From Propionibacteriaceae bacterium UBA7704 (GTDB taxonomy: Bacteria; Actinomycetota; Actinomycetes; Propionibacteriales; Propionibacteriaceae), in assembly GCA_002482525.1 (NCBI GenBank), contig DLGC01000002.1, positions 1 through 64,000 on the forward strand: a stretch of 64,000 bases of DNA. The letters run 5' to 3'. A program made the translations under genes and the position numbers. Shown piece after piece: positions 15,578-24,121 of this stretch (position 1 is its first letter; every line of letters starts with the position of its first letter). Below the pieces are notes generated by a model. It worked only from the letters and a program-made list of their open reading frames with translations, did not search any database and had not been told where the DNA came from.

Positions 15578-17086
15578 CTACCTGCTGGCGATCGTGGTCA
15601 GATCGAAGCTGAGGCTGGCGGCGTTCTGCGGTACCCCGGTGATCGTGCTCTTGGTGATCACCAGGTTAGGCAGATCGAACAGCCAGATCGCTGCGCAGTC
15701 CTGAGCGAGGTAGGCGGTAGCGGCCTTCATCTTCTCCACAGCCTCATCGCCACTTGCGGCGTCAGCGGCCGCGTACAGGGCCTGGTATTTCGCAGAGTCG
15801 TAGTGCCAGTAGTAGTCGGGGTTGGCGAACTTCCCCAAGTCCCGAGCTTCCACATGGGCCACGATCGTCATGTCGTAGTCGCCTTTGAGGAAGACCTCGT
15901 CGTACCAGCGGTTGAAGTCCAGTTCCTCCACCTTCACCGTCACCCCCACATCGCGGAGCTGGCTGGCCACGAACTGGGCAGACTTGACCGCATACGGCAC
16001 GCTCGGCACGCGCATCCGCAACGTCAAGCCCTTGCCGTAGCCGGCATCAGCGAGCAACGCCTTGGCATTGGTCGGGTTGTACGGATTGGTGCCGCTGAGA
16101 TCGGTGTACCACGGGTCGGTAGGCACCGACATCGAACCGATCAGAGTTCCCTGGCCGTTCCACACGGTGTCCATGAGAGCTTTGCGATCAATGGCCTGGG
16201 TGAGGCCCTGACGGACCTTCAGCTTGCTCAGCGCCTTGCTTTGATGATTGAGACCCAGAACCACTTCACCATTGGTGGTTCCGCTGATCACGGTGAAGCG
16301 GCTGGTATCGGAGAACTGGCTCAGCGCGTCCGGTGCCTGCAGATTGGAAATGATGTCCAGATCGCCGGCGAGCATGGAGGCGTTCATCGCGTTGGGGTCG
16401 GTGTAGTAGCGGAAGTCGACTTCGTCGAATCTCGCTGGGGTGCCCCAATAGTTCGGGTTCTTCATCAGGGTGACGCTCTGCCCCTTGGCGTGTTCAGAGA
16501 AGGCATACGGCCCAGAACCGGCCGTCGCAGTCTTCAGATCGCCGGTGAAGGACGGGTCCAGAATCATGCCCAGCGTCGAGCTCATGTCGTACAGCCACAT
16601 CACTGATGGCTTGGCCAAGGAGATGGCAACCTCATGCTCGCTCACCGCCTTGGTGCCACTGACCACGGCGAGCTGCGCGGCCAAGGTCGGCGAAAGGCTG
16701 GTGTCGGCCTTCAACCGTTCGATGTTGGCCACCACAGCCTCGGCGTCGACCGGCTTCCCGGAAGCAAACTTGGCGGCGGGATTGAGATGGAAGGTGTAGG
16801 TGAGCCGATCGGGGCTCACCTCCCACGCCTGGGCCAGCAGTGGCTTCAACTGACCGTCGGCGTCGACCTTCAGCAAGGTCTCGTAGACGTTGTACAGCAG
16901 AACCTGCGGAATCGACGCGGCCGTATCGTGCCAGGGGTCCATCGACGCCGGCTCCAGCGTGGCTCCGACGACCAATGTGGCGGTCGGCTCACTGCTGTTC
17001 GCGCTCGGGCCGCTGGTCCCGCACCCGGCAAGACCTAAGCTGATTCCCAACACGATTGCCAGCGTCCCCAGCCGTGTGAAACCCAT
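15578..17086 (-). CDS. dppA: Peptide ABC transporter substrate-binding lipoprotein
   Basis: A 502-aa SBP_bac_5-family lipoprotein. The signal peptide ends in the lipobox LAGC with Cys22. The mature part shows family motifs: VGATLEPASMDPW, YNVYETLLKVDADGQLKPLLAQ, FHLNPAAKFASGKPVDAEAV, KNPNYWG and RQGLTQAIDRKALM. ATG 17086 is chosen because GGAGG lies 6 nt upstream and gives a proper signal peptide; the frame to 17176 is an extension without these. Ligand class (di- or oligopeptide, or another solute) cannot be read from sequence. It is the first gene of the importer operon. Confidence 0.92.
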   Translation of the reverse strand: MGFTRLGTLAIVLGISLGLAGCGTSGPSANSSEPTATLVVGATLEPASMDPWHDTAASIPQVLLYNVYETLLKVDADGQLKPLLAQAWEVSPDRLTYTFHLNPAAKFASGKPVDAEAVVANIERLKADTSLSPTLAAQLAVVSGTKAVSEHEVAISLAKPSVMWLYDMSSTLGMILDPSFTGDLKTATAGSGPYAFSEHAKGQSVTLMKNPNYWGTPARFDEVDFRYYTDPNAMNASMLAGDLDIISNLQAPDALSQFSDTSRFTVISGTTNGEVVLGLNHQSKALSKLKVRQGLTQAIDRKALMDTVWNGQGTLIGSMSVPTDPWYTDLSGTNPYNPTNAKALLADAGYGKGLTLRMRVPSVPYAVKSAQFVASQLRDVGVTVKVEELDFNRWYDEVFLKGDYDMTIVAHVEARDLGKFANPDYYWHYDSAKYQALYAAADAASGDEAVEKMKAATAYLAQDCAAIWLFDLPNLVITKSTITGVPQNAASLSFDLTTIASR

Positions 17087-17105
17087 CTGACCTCCACGAT
17101 TCCGG

Positions 17106-17138
17106 TTCCTCGACTCCCGAGGAAGCGGGGCGAGTCTA
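17106..17138 (-). promoter_or_regulatory. dppA promoter -10 and 5'-leader hairpin
   Basis: On the minus strand TAGACT (17138-17133) is a good -10 box about 50 nt upstream of the dppA start. The predicted transcript would begin near 17126 and open with a perfect 7-bp hairpin (TTCCTCG / CGAGGAA, 5-nt loop, 17124-17106) before the Shine-Dalgarno sequence. It could be a 5'-stabiliser or an operator. Confidence 0.4.
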
Positions 17139-17209
17139 CCGGAGTGGCCTGAAGCTCTTCGTCGTTCTGTTCTCACGTGTTCTTCAGCCAGTGATGCGTA
17201 GCGACGATT

Positions 17210-17238
17210 TGGGATACCGCCCTCCGGTGACGTAAGGT
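17210..17238 (+). promoter_or_regulatory. Promoter of the initiator tRNA gene
   Basis: TTGGGA (17210-17215) and TAAGGT (17233-17238) are separated by exactly 17 bp. The expected start is about 5 nt before the tRNA. This matches a housekeeping sigma-70-type promoter. Confidence 0.6.
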
Positions 17239-17249
17239 GCTCTTCGCGA

Positions 17250-17323
17250 CGCGGGGTGGAGCAGTTCGGTAGCTCGCTGGGCTCATAACCCAGAGGTCAC
17301 AGGTTCAAATCCTGTCCCCGCTA
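17250..17323 (+). tRNA. Initiator tRNA-Met (CAT anticodon)
   Basis: A complete cloverleaf. The acceptor stem is CGCGGGG / CCCCGCT with an unpaired C1-U72. The anticodon stem CTGGG / CCCAG carries three consecutive G-C pairs around loop CTCATAA, and the T-arm is ACAGG-TTCAAAT-CCTGT. The missing 1-72 pair and the three G-C pairs are the hallmarks of the formyl-methionine initiator tRNA. The 3' CCA is not encoded (the genome continues CTA). A promoter and a strong terminator flank it, so it is a single-gene unit. Confidence 0.97.
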
Positions 17324-17331
17324 CTACCGAA

Positions 17332-17373
17332 AAAGCGCCTCTGACTAGGTTCGAAACCAGTCAGAGGCGCTTT
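17332..17373 (+). terminator. Rho-independent terminator after tRNA-fMet
   Basis: A perfect 15-bp stem (AAAGCGCCTCTGACT / AGTCAGAGGCGCTTT) encloses a loop that can itself pair (GGT/ACC), followed by GTTTTG. A-rich sequence on the 5' side means it can also terminate the NifX-like gene arriving on the minus strand. Confidence 0.92.
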
Positions 17374-17416
17374 GTTTTGCGAGAGTTCTACTCCTCGCGC
17401 ACCCGCGGCGGGCGTT

Positions 17417-17806
17417 CTACAACTGCAGCAGGCCGTGTTCCCCGCCGTCGGCCGGTGGACGCCAGGCGTGGCCCTCCGGATCAGCCAGGGCGGCCAGCAC
17501 GGAGGTCTTGGCATCGCCGGGAGTGGTGGTGAAGGCGGCCATCTTGGCCGAGGTGATCATCTTCGCCATGCCGGGGCCCATATCCCCCACCACGACGGCT
17601 TCGACACCGTGCTCTTTGAAGAAGCGCATCACCGTCGCATGGTGAGAGCCGTGGCCCACCTGATCGTGTTTCACATCCCACTCGACTTCGTGCACCTGCC
17701 AGTCGGTGATCTGATCACCGTCCACCTGAGCCACCGCCACCGAATGGGCACGGCCGAACCGGCTGTCGGACTGGCCGTCCTCGGTCACCGGAATCATCAC
17801 GATCAT
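17417..17806 (-). CDS. NifX/NafY-like (dinitrogenase iron-molybdenum cofactor family) protein
   Basis: A 129-aa protein of the NifB/NifX/NafY fold (Pfam Nitro_FeMo-Co). It begins MIVMIPVTEDGQSDSRFGRA, continues with the strand-helix pattern VAVAQVDGDQITDWQVHEVEW, and has EAVVVGDMGPGMAKM, the usual glycine-rich family motif. ATG 17806 follows GGAG; the frame to 18103 lacks a ribosome site. There are no nitrogenase genes nearby. In non-diazotrophs such proteins are thought to bind metal clusters, but the partner here is unknown. It is monocistronic, transcribed toward the tRNA terminator. Confidence 0.82.
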   Translation of the reverse strand: MIVMIPVTEDGQSDSRFGRAHSVAVAQVDGDQITDWQVHEVEWDVKHDQVGHGSHHATVMRFFKEHGVEAVVVGDMGPGMAKMITSAKMAAFTTTPGDAKTSVLAALADPEGHAWRPPADGGEHGLLQL

Positions 17807-17927
17807 GGGTTCTCCTTCATCCCTAGGCTTCGCCCTCATGCTAGGCCAGAGGCGAACACGCCCGAAGTTACGGGGATACGTATGCCTGTCACTGGCAGGA
17901 TTGCGCATTTTCATCGCGCTCCACCGG

Positions 17928-18053
17928 CACCAATACTGGTGATGCCAACTGAAGAAACACCCCTCACCAGATAGTTCACGAGCGATGGTGCCGCATCCTC
18001 TGAACTGCCAATCCGGCCCGGACTTGATGCAATGGCGCATCAGGCCGGGCCGG
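17928..18053. promoter_or_regulatory. Divergent intergenic region with two inverted repeats
   Basis: The 264-bp gap between the NifX-like gene (-) and the M16 pair (+) holds two symmetric elements. One is a short CACCA-ATAC-TGGTG repeat at 17928-17941. The other is a very strong hairpin at 18013-18053: a 9-bp CCGGCCCGG / CCGGGCCGG stem plus an 8-bp CTTGATGC / GCATCAGG stem (one G-T pair), one bulged A and a 6-nt loop. The hairpin ends 17 nt before the GTG start of the first M16 gene and lacks a T-tract. Confidence 0.55.
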
Positions 18054-18070
18054 TGTGGTGTGATGGGGAC

Positions 18071-19363
18071 GTGCTTGACGAAGTAGTCGACTATCCGATC
18101 CACGAACGAGTCCTGCCCAATGGGTTACGGGTCGTCGTCAGTCCCGATCGCAGCGTCCCGGTAGTGGCCGTGAACCTGTGGTACGACGTCGGATCCCGTG
18201 ACGAGAAACCCGGACAGTTCGGTTGGGCGCACCTCTTCGAACACCTGATGTTCTCCGGCTCTGCGCACGTGGCCAGCGGCGAGCATCTACAACTCCTGCA
18301 GAGTTGGGGCGGCTCGGTCAACGCCACCACCTGGTTTGATCGCACCAACTACTTCGAGACCGTCCCGGTCGGCGCAACCGATCTCGCCTTGTGGATGGAA
18401 GCCGACCGGCTCAGCTCCCTGGCCGATCACCTCACCGACGACAGCGTGGACACCCAGCGAGATGTAGTGACCGAGGAGAAGCGCCAGCGCTACGACAATG
18501 TCCCCTACGGGGAGGCGATGACCGAGCTGACGGTGATGCTCTTCGGCTCCGACCATCCCTATGGCCACACCACCATCGGCACCGAGGCCGACCTCGCTGG
18601 TGCCAACGCCCGGGCCGCCGCAGCGTTCTTCCGCCAGCACTACCGCCCCAACAATGCCGTACTCACCCTGGTCGGCGACCTGAGCCCGAAGGAGGCCTTC
18701 CGCAAGGCCGCCCACGCCTTCGGGCAGCTTCCTGGCGGCGAGCGCCGCCATCGGCAGCCACCCACTGCCCTACCACCGCTCACCGGCGTCCCGCAGCAGG
18801 CTGTAGCCGCCGAAGTGCCCGCCGCCGCCAGCTACCTGGCTTGGCGGCTGCCGATCCGCGACAGCGCCGAATTCGACGCGGCCGACCTGGCCCTGGCGAT
18901 CCTCGGTCAAGGCCAGACCTCCCGGCTGCATCGCCGAGTCGTCCGTGATGGCAGACTCGCCGCCGCCGCCAGTGCGCAGGCTTTGCGACTCATCGGGGGC
19001 AACTCGGTGGGCCTGGTACATGTGCGCGCCATCCCAGGCCTGTCCCTGGACGCAGCGCTCACCGCAGCCTTCGCCGAACTCGCCGCGCTGGCCCAGGATG
19101 GCCCGACCTCGGCCGAATTGGCCCGAGCCAAAGCCCAATTCCGCCGCGAGTGGCTCAGCGGCTTGGCGTCCTTCGACAGCCGGGCTGATCTCATGGGCGC
19201 CTACGCCACACTCCACGACGACCCGAATCGGGTCAACCATCGACTCGCCGAGGTCTCGGCGGTCACCGCTGACCAGGTTCAGGCGGCAGCTCGGCAGTTC
19301 CTGAATCCCGACCAGCGCTGCCAACTCGACTACCGAAATGAGGCACGCAATGCGACGCCGTGA
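18071..19363 (+). CDS. M16 family zinc peptidase (catalytic subunit)
   Basis: A 430-aa insulinase/processing-peptidase-like protein. The inverted zinc motif HxxEH is HLFEH at 54-58 and the distal Glu lies in the VVTEEKRQRYDN segment, so the active site is complete. The C-terminal half (about 220-425) is the second M16 domain. Start is taken as GTG 18071; an ATG at 18032 would add 13 residues and run through the hairpin. It is followed by a paralog lacking the zinc motif, the usual bacterial M16B arrangement of active and inactive half-subunits that form a peptide-digesting heterodimer. No signal peptide is seen, so the location is cytoplasmic. Confidence 0.9.
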   Translation: MLDEVVDYPIHERVLPNGLRVVVSPDRSVPVVAVNLWYDVGSRDEKPGQFGWAHLFEHLMFSGSAHVASGEHLQLLQSWGGSVNATTWFDRTNYFETVPVGATDLALWMEADRLSSLADHLTDDSVDTQRDVVTEEKRQRYDNVPYGEAMTELTVMLFGSDHPYGHTTIGTEADLAGANARAAAAFFRQHYRPNNAVLTLVGDLSPKEAFRKAAHAFGQLPGGERRHRQPPTALPPLTGVPQQAVAAEVPAAASYLAWRLPIRDSAEFDAADLALAILGQGQTSRLHRRVVRDGRLAAAASAQALRLIGGNSVGLVHVRAIPGLSLDAALTAAFAELAALAQDGPTSAELARAKAQFRREWLSGLASFDSRADLMGAYATLHDDPNRVNHRLAEVSAVTADQVQAAARQFLNPDQRCQLDYRNEARNATP

Positions 19364-20690
19364 CCAACGGCCCACGGTGGCAGCGGCGCCACGGTGGCGC
19401 TTCGGGCTCCCGCAAACATCCTGGTTGGACAACGGCCTCGAAGTCCTGATCTGCCACCGTCCCGGTCAGCACATCGCCTCGGTGTGCCTGTCGCTGGACA
19501 TCCCCCTGAATTCCGAGCCGCGGGACATTGAAGGTGTCGCCACCATCACCCAGCGCTGTTTGGATGAAGGCACGCTCGAGCACCCCGGCATCAGCTTCAG
19601 TGAAGCGCTGGAGGATATCGGTGCGGTCCTGGACGGTTCGGTCGGTCTATCGGCCAGCCAGCTGTTCCTCGACGTCCCCACCACAGCCCTGCCGCAAGCA
19701 CTGCTGCTGCTCGCCGAGGCCGTCAGCAGTCCCGAACTCGCCGAGGCCCACGTCGAGCGCCACCGCGAGCTCCGACTGGCCGACATTGCACAGACCTTCG
19801 CCAGTTCGTCACGGTCGGCTCAGGTCGCCTTCCGCAAGGCGTGTCTGCCGCGTCGCTTCCGTGCCTCACGCATGGCCGGCGGGTCGGCGAGCCGGGTGGC
19901 GCGGGTGACAGCGGCGGATGTGCGTGCGTTCCACGCCACCCACTATCGCCCTGAAGGCGCCACCTTGATCATCACGGCCGACCTCACCGCCGACGTGTAC
20001 GCCTGGGTCGACGCGGCCTTCTCCGGGTGGCAGGTTCCCGGCACGGTGACACCTCAGCACCCCACCCTGGAACCGCGGGCACCGCATCGCTGGTTGATCG
20101 ACCGCCCCGGCGCAGTCCAGGCCGACCTGCGACTGGGCGCTTTGGGCATCGATCGCACCGACCCACGCTGGGCCGACCTCCAAGTAGCGACCTATGCCGT
20201 GGGCGGTGCCTTCCTCAGCCGTCTCAACCGGGTGCTCCGCGAGGAACGCGGATTCACCTACGGGGTGCATCTGACGAACCAGCCGATGCGCTCATCGGGG
20301 CTGCTCGCGGTCCAAGGCTCCTTCCGCACCGAGGTGGTCCCCGAGGCGATCCAGTTGGCGGCGCAGTTGATCAATATCACCGAGCACGCGCTCACCGAGA
20401 CCGAGGTGTCGGAGGCGGTTCGGTACTACACCGGCAGCTCGCCGTTGCGGTACTCCACTGCGGCTGGCGTCACTCAGCATCTGGCTGCCCTGGTCGCCGC
20501 GGGAGTGTCGGCAGAGTTCATCGATGCCAATGCCTATGCCCTGACCCAGGTCACACCGGCCTCGGCAACCGAGGCGCTTGCCGGACTCCTGCCGCCGGAT
20601 CGACTGACACTGGTGGTGGTCGGATCAGCCGACGAGCTGACCCGACCACTCAACGACATCGGCTGGCCCGTCACCGAGCATTCGCTCTAG
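19350..20690 (+). CDS. M16 family peptidase-like protein (non-catalytic partner)
   Basis: A 446-aa M16 homolog. At the position of HxxEH it has TITQRCLDEGT, so it cannot bind catalytic zinc; the C-terminal half keeps the R/Y-containing substrate-binding signature (GAFLSRLNRVLREERGFTYG). ATG 19350 overlaps the upstream M16 gene by 14 bp and has GAGG at 6 nt spacing; ATG 19338 is an alternative. By family analogy it completes the clamshell chamber with the upstream subunit. Its TAG stop shares a CTAG with the stop of the convergent UPF0182 gene. Confidence 0.88.
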   Translation: MRRRDQRPTVAAAPRWRFGLPQTSWLDNGLEVLICHRPGQHIASVCLSLDIPLNSEPRDIEGVATITQRCLDEGTLEHPGISFSEALEDIGAVLDGSVGLSASQLFLDVPTTALPQALLLLAEAVSSPELAEAHVERHRELRLADIAQTFASSSRSAQVAFRKACLPRRFRASRMAGGSASRVARVTAADVRAFHATHYRPEGATLIITADLTADVYAWVDAAFSGWQVPGTVTPQHPTLEPRAPHRWLIDRPGAVQADLRLGALGIDRTDPRWADLQVATYAVGGAFLSRLNRVLREERGFTYGVHLTNQPMRSSGLLAVQGSFRTEVVPEAIQLAAQLINITEHALTETEVSEAVRYYTGSSPLRYSTAAGVTQHLAALVAAGVSAEFIDANAYALTQVTPASATEALAGLLPPDRLTLVVVGSADELTRPLNDIGWPVTEHSL

Positions 20691-23575
20691 CGCCCCAACG
20701 CCTTCAGGGCCGCCTCGACCGACGCCTTCGCGATAGCCATCTGCTTCTGGTATTCGGCCAGGTCGCCGTTGCGCAACGCGGTATCGGCAGCGGTGAAAGC
20801 CACCTCGGCCTTCTTCAGCTCCACAGCGGCGGTGGCCGAGGTGTCAGTGCCGCCGGGGCCCGGCGTCGGAGTGGGTGTGGGCGTGGTAGAACCGCTGCCG
20901 CCCTCGCCGGTCGAAGCGCCGGCATCACCGGAGAACACCTCATCGAGGGCCTCCTGCAATGTCGTGCCGATTCCCACGTACTGGCCGAACCGCACCGCCA
21001 CGAAGCGCAGCGCCGGATAGGAGCCGGTGCTCGCCTCACGTTTGGTGTAAATGGGCATCACGTACAGCAGTCCGCTGCCCATCGGCAGGGTGAGCAGATT
21101 GCCGTAACGCGCTTCTGCCGAACCTTGGTTGGTGAAGGAACGCAGCAGATCGGCGAACTTGGTATCGGAGGTCATCGCATTGAAGGTCTGACCCGGGCCG
21201 TCCACCTGGTGGGTGCTCGACATTCGCAGTACTCGCAACGTGCCGTAGTCGGGGCTGGTCGCCTCCGCGACCACCGACAGGTAGGACGCCAAGTTCGAGC
21301 GGTCCTTCGGGACGAACACGGCCGTCTGGCTGAAGACCGCACCGTCGTCACCCGGCCACTTGATTGACAGGTAGTAGGTCGGCTCCAGTCCGGTCGAGGT
21401 CTGGGTCTGCGACTGGCCGGTCGTCGGGTTGGTGGACGTGGTCGCCTTCGTCGGATCATTCGGTACCTGCCACAGATCGGACTTCTGGTACCACGCGTTC
21501 GGATCAGTCATGTGATAGCGAGCCAGCACCTGGCGCTGCACCTTGAACAGATCCTCGGGGTATCGCAGGTGCGCCATCAGTTCGGGGCTGATCGCATCCT
21601 TGGACTGCAGCACGCCGGGGAAGGCCTTCTCATAGCTGGCCAGGATCGGGTCGGTGGTGTCCCAGCGGTACAGCTGCACCGTCCCGTCGGTGGCATCCAC
21701 CACGGCTTTCACCGAGTTGCGCATGTAGTTGATGGTCTCGTCGGTCTGTACCGAGCCGAAGGTCGTCTGCGCATCGGTGGTGGCAGCCCGCAGCGACTGC
21801 CGCTGACTATTGGGATAGCTGTCGGAGGTGGTGTACCCATCGATGATCCACACCAGACGTTGGTTCACCACGGCGGGATAGATGTTGGAATCCAAGGTCA
21901 GCCACGGCGCCACCTGGGCGACGCGTTCCTGCGGCGTGCGGTCGTACAGCACCTTGGAGGCCGAGTTCACCCGGTCGGACAGGATCAGGTTGAGATCGGT
22001 GAAATGGGTGGCATACAGCAATCGGCTGAACGCATCCCCGATCGGAACGCCGCCGCTGCCGGCATACACGTTGTAGGTCTCCAGGCCGGTGGAACTGCCA
22101 CCGGGGGTGTCCAGCTCAATGGGGGCCTGGCCTGGCTCGCGACCCACGACCGCATAGCTGGTGCTGTTCTCGCCGTAGTAGATCCGGCCTTCGTAGCTGC
22201 CCAGTTCGCCGGTGGGAGGAAGATCTCCGTCAATCCATACCGGATCGCCGCCCGAACTGCGGCGGTTGCCATAGGAGGCCACCAGCCCGTAGCCGTGGGT
22301 GTAGACGGTGTGGACGTTGTTCCAACTCCGGTCGGGCAGCTTGGTCATGTCCAGCTCGCGGGCGGCGACCACAGCATCGGTCTCCTTGCCGCCGATCTGG
22401 TAGCGATCCACGTCCAACACCGAGGGGAAGGAGTAGTAGCCCTTGACCTGCTGGAGCTGATCGAAGGTCGTTGAGACCACCGCCGGATCGATCAGACGAA
22501 TACCCGGCAGTGCCTCGGCATCGGACTTCAACTGTCCCGGCCGTACCTGGACGTCGGCGTTGTAGTCGGTGACGTCGGTGTTCTCCACGCCGAAGGCGTC
22601 CCGGGTGGCGGTGATATTGGCCTGAATGTAGGGCCGCTCCTTGTCGGGCTCGTTGGGCAGCACCTGGAAGGAACGCACCACTGCCGGGTAGATCATCCCG
22701 ACGATGATTCCCGAAACCACCAGCAGCACCAGACCGGCACCGGGGATGGTGGCGCGGTTCAGGAAGCCGTTGGCGAAGAACAGCCCGGCACAGATGAAGG
22801 CGATGACTGCGATCACGATCTTGGCCGTGACCTGGGCATGGTCGTCGGTGTACTGCATACCGGTGATCAACGTGCCGTCCTGGACAAGAATGCCGTAGCG
22901 ACCGAGCAGTTGACTCAAGCCGTAGAGAACCAGCAGCACACCACCCAGAATCGACAGATGGATCCGGGCCGCCCGCACTTCGCCCGCATCGACTTTGCGT
23001 CCGATGACCAGTCCACCCATCGCGAAGTGCACTGCTGCGGCAGCAATCAAAGAGAACAGTGTGGCTGACATCAGGAAGGACACGATGTCGGTCCAGACAG
23101 GGTATTCGAAGATGTAGAAGGAGACGTCGAGCCCGAAATAGGGGTCGGCGGTTCCAAACGGGGTGCGGTTCCACCACGCCAGGTATTCGGTTGCCCGCGC
23201 GGCGGCGCCCACGCCGGCCATCAGACCGAAGAACGCTGCCGGCAGCAGAATGGCCAGCCAGGAGTTGCGCTCCAGCAGGTCGCGATAGCGATCCAGCATC
23301 GCACTGCGGCCATTCTGGGTGAAGGTGGGGCGCAGCCGGAAGGCCAGCCACATGTTGCCACCGATCATCAACGCCATCGCGGTGAAGAACGCCGCGAAGA
23401 GGATCACCTGCGCGGTGAGCATCGTCGCGAACACTTGGGGATACTTCACCGAATCGAACCACAGCTTGGTCGTCCACAGCTCGGTGAAAATGACCCACAC
23501 CACAATCACGGCGGCCAGCACCAGCAGGGTGGGCACCACAAAACCGCGGCGGCTGCCACTCGTCGTCGCGTTCAC
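20687..23575 (-). CDS. UPF0182 family multi-pass membrane protein
   Basis: A 962-aa protein of the actinobacterial UPF0182 family (Rv3193c type). The N-terminal 290 residues hold about seven TMs (for example 13-32, 54-76, 105-128, 165-188, 250-285) and the rest is a large extracytoplasmic region with family motifs such as ERPYIQANI, LYATHFTDLNLILSDRV and YDRTPQERVAQVAPWL. Near the C-terminus a Gly/Ser/Thr/Pro linker (TTPTPTPTPGPGG) precedes a short charged helix. No enzymatic function is known. It follows the PDZ-Lon protease and PPA1309 genes on the same strand, and this neighbourhood is conserved in mycobacteria. Confidence 0.93.
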   Translation of the reverse strand: MNATTSGSRRGFVVPTLLVLAAVIVVWVIFTELWTTKLWFDSVKYPQVFATMLTAQVILFAAFFTAMALMIGGNMWLAFRLRPTFTQNGRSAMLDRYRDLLERNSWLAILLPAAFFGLMAGVGAAARATEYLAWWNRTPFGTADPYFGLDVSFYIFEYPVWTDIVSFLMSATLFSLIAAAAVHFAMGGLVIGRKVDAGEVRAARIHLSILGGVLLVLYGLSQLLGRYGILVQDGTLITGMQYTDDHAQVTAKIVIAVIAFICAGLFFANGFLNRATIPGAGLVLLVVSGIIVGMIYPAVVRSFQVLPNEPDKERPYIQANITATRDAFGVENTDVTDYNADVQVRPGQLKSDAEALPGIRLIDPAVVSTTFDQLQQVKGYYSFPSVLDVDRYQIGGKETDAVVAARELDMTKLPDRSWNNVHTVYTHGYGLVASYGNRRSSGGDPVWIDGDLPPTGELGSYEGRIYYGENSTSYAVVGREPGQAPIELDTPGGSSTGLETYNVYAGSGGVPIGDAFSRLLYATHFTDLNLILSDRVNSASKVLYDRTPQERVAQVAPWLTLDSNIYPAVVNQRLVWIIDGYTTSDSYPNSQRQSLRAATTDAQTTFGSVQTDETINYMRNSVKAVVDATDGTVQLYRWDTTDPILASYEKAFPGVLQSKDAISPELMAHLRYPEDLFKVQRQVLARYHMTDPNAWYQKSDLWQVPNDPTKATTSTNPTTGQSQTQTSTGLEPTYYLSIKWPGDDGAVFSQTAVFVPKDRSNLASYLSVVAEATSPDYGTLRVLRMSSTHQVDGPGQTFNAMTSDTKFADLLRSFTNQGSAEARYGNLLTLPMGSGLLYVMPIYTKREASTGSYPALRFVAVRFGQYVGIGTTLQEALDEVFSGDAGASTGEGGSGSTTPTPTPTPGPGGTDTSATAAVELKKAEVAFTAADTALRNGDLAEYQKQMAIAKASVEAALKALGR

Positions 23576-23620
23576 AGCTCACTCCTCATCGTGGGTCCGA
23601 CAGGCGTCGAACCACTCGGT

Positions 23621-24121
23621 TTACTCAAATGTATGCGCCAGAGCCTCAGTCAGTGCTGGGACCAGGTCGGTACCTGTCAGCAATTCCGCGCCGGCATCGC
23701 GAACCCGGGCAACCCCGTGGCGCTGTCCGTCGCGGGTCACGCCGACCACGAGCCGCACATCCAGCCGGCGCGGATGCTCTGCCACGACATCGGCGGCGCG
23801 GTCGGGATCCTCCGGCAGATCCGCCTCCGCGTCCGGTGGTAGAAAGGCCCGCTCCACGCACAACACGCAGCCCGCCACGGCCGGCGGCCACATGATCTCC
23901 GACAAGGTCTGCGCCAAATCGGCACCAGCGCTGAACTCATCCTGCTCCACTGAACTGAAACCATCTGGCCGAGCAGCGCCCAGGGCCTCGGCCAGATGAG
24001 GCTCTGCTTCGATCAGCTCCTTGGTGCGCACCAGGGCGAACAATCGTGCCGGCTGATCCCAGCCCAGCTTTGCCACATGCCGCTCAACCTCGATCAGCGC
24101 GGCGATCAATGCCTCACTCAT
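23621..24121 (-). CDS. PPA1309 family protein
   Basis: A 166-aa soluble protein matching the actinobacterial PPA1309 family (named after a Cutibacterium acnes locus). Typical features are the N-terminal IEVERHVAKLGWDQPARLFALV, the central EIMWPPAVAGCVLCVERAFLPP and LVVGVTRDGQRHGVARVRD. No catalytic motif can be named and the function is unknown. The ATG overlaps the stop of the upstream Lon-like protease gene by one base (TGATG), and UPF0182 follows 45 bp later, so the three form an operon. Confidence 0.85.
   Translation of the reverse strand: MSEALIAALIEVERHVAKLGWDQPARLFALVRTKELIEAEPHLAEALGAARPDGFSSVEQDEFSAGADLAQTLSEIMWPPAVAGCVLCVERAFLPPDAEADLPEDPDRAADVVAEHPRRLDVRLVVGVTRDGQRHGVARVRDAGAELLTGTDLVPALTEALAHTFE

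Noticed and set aside
17417..17806. Evidence of a nitrogen-fixation locus
   Set aside because: Only a single NifX/NafY-like protein is present; no nif structural or assembly genes lie nearby.
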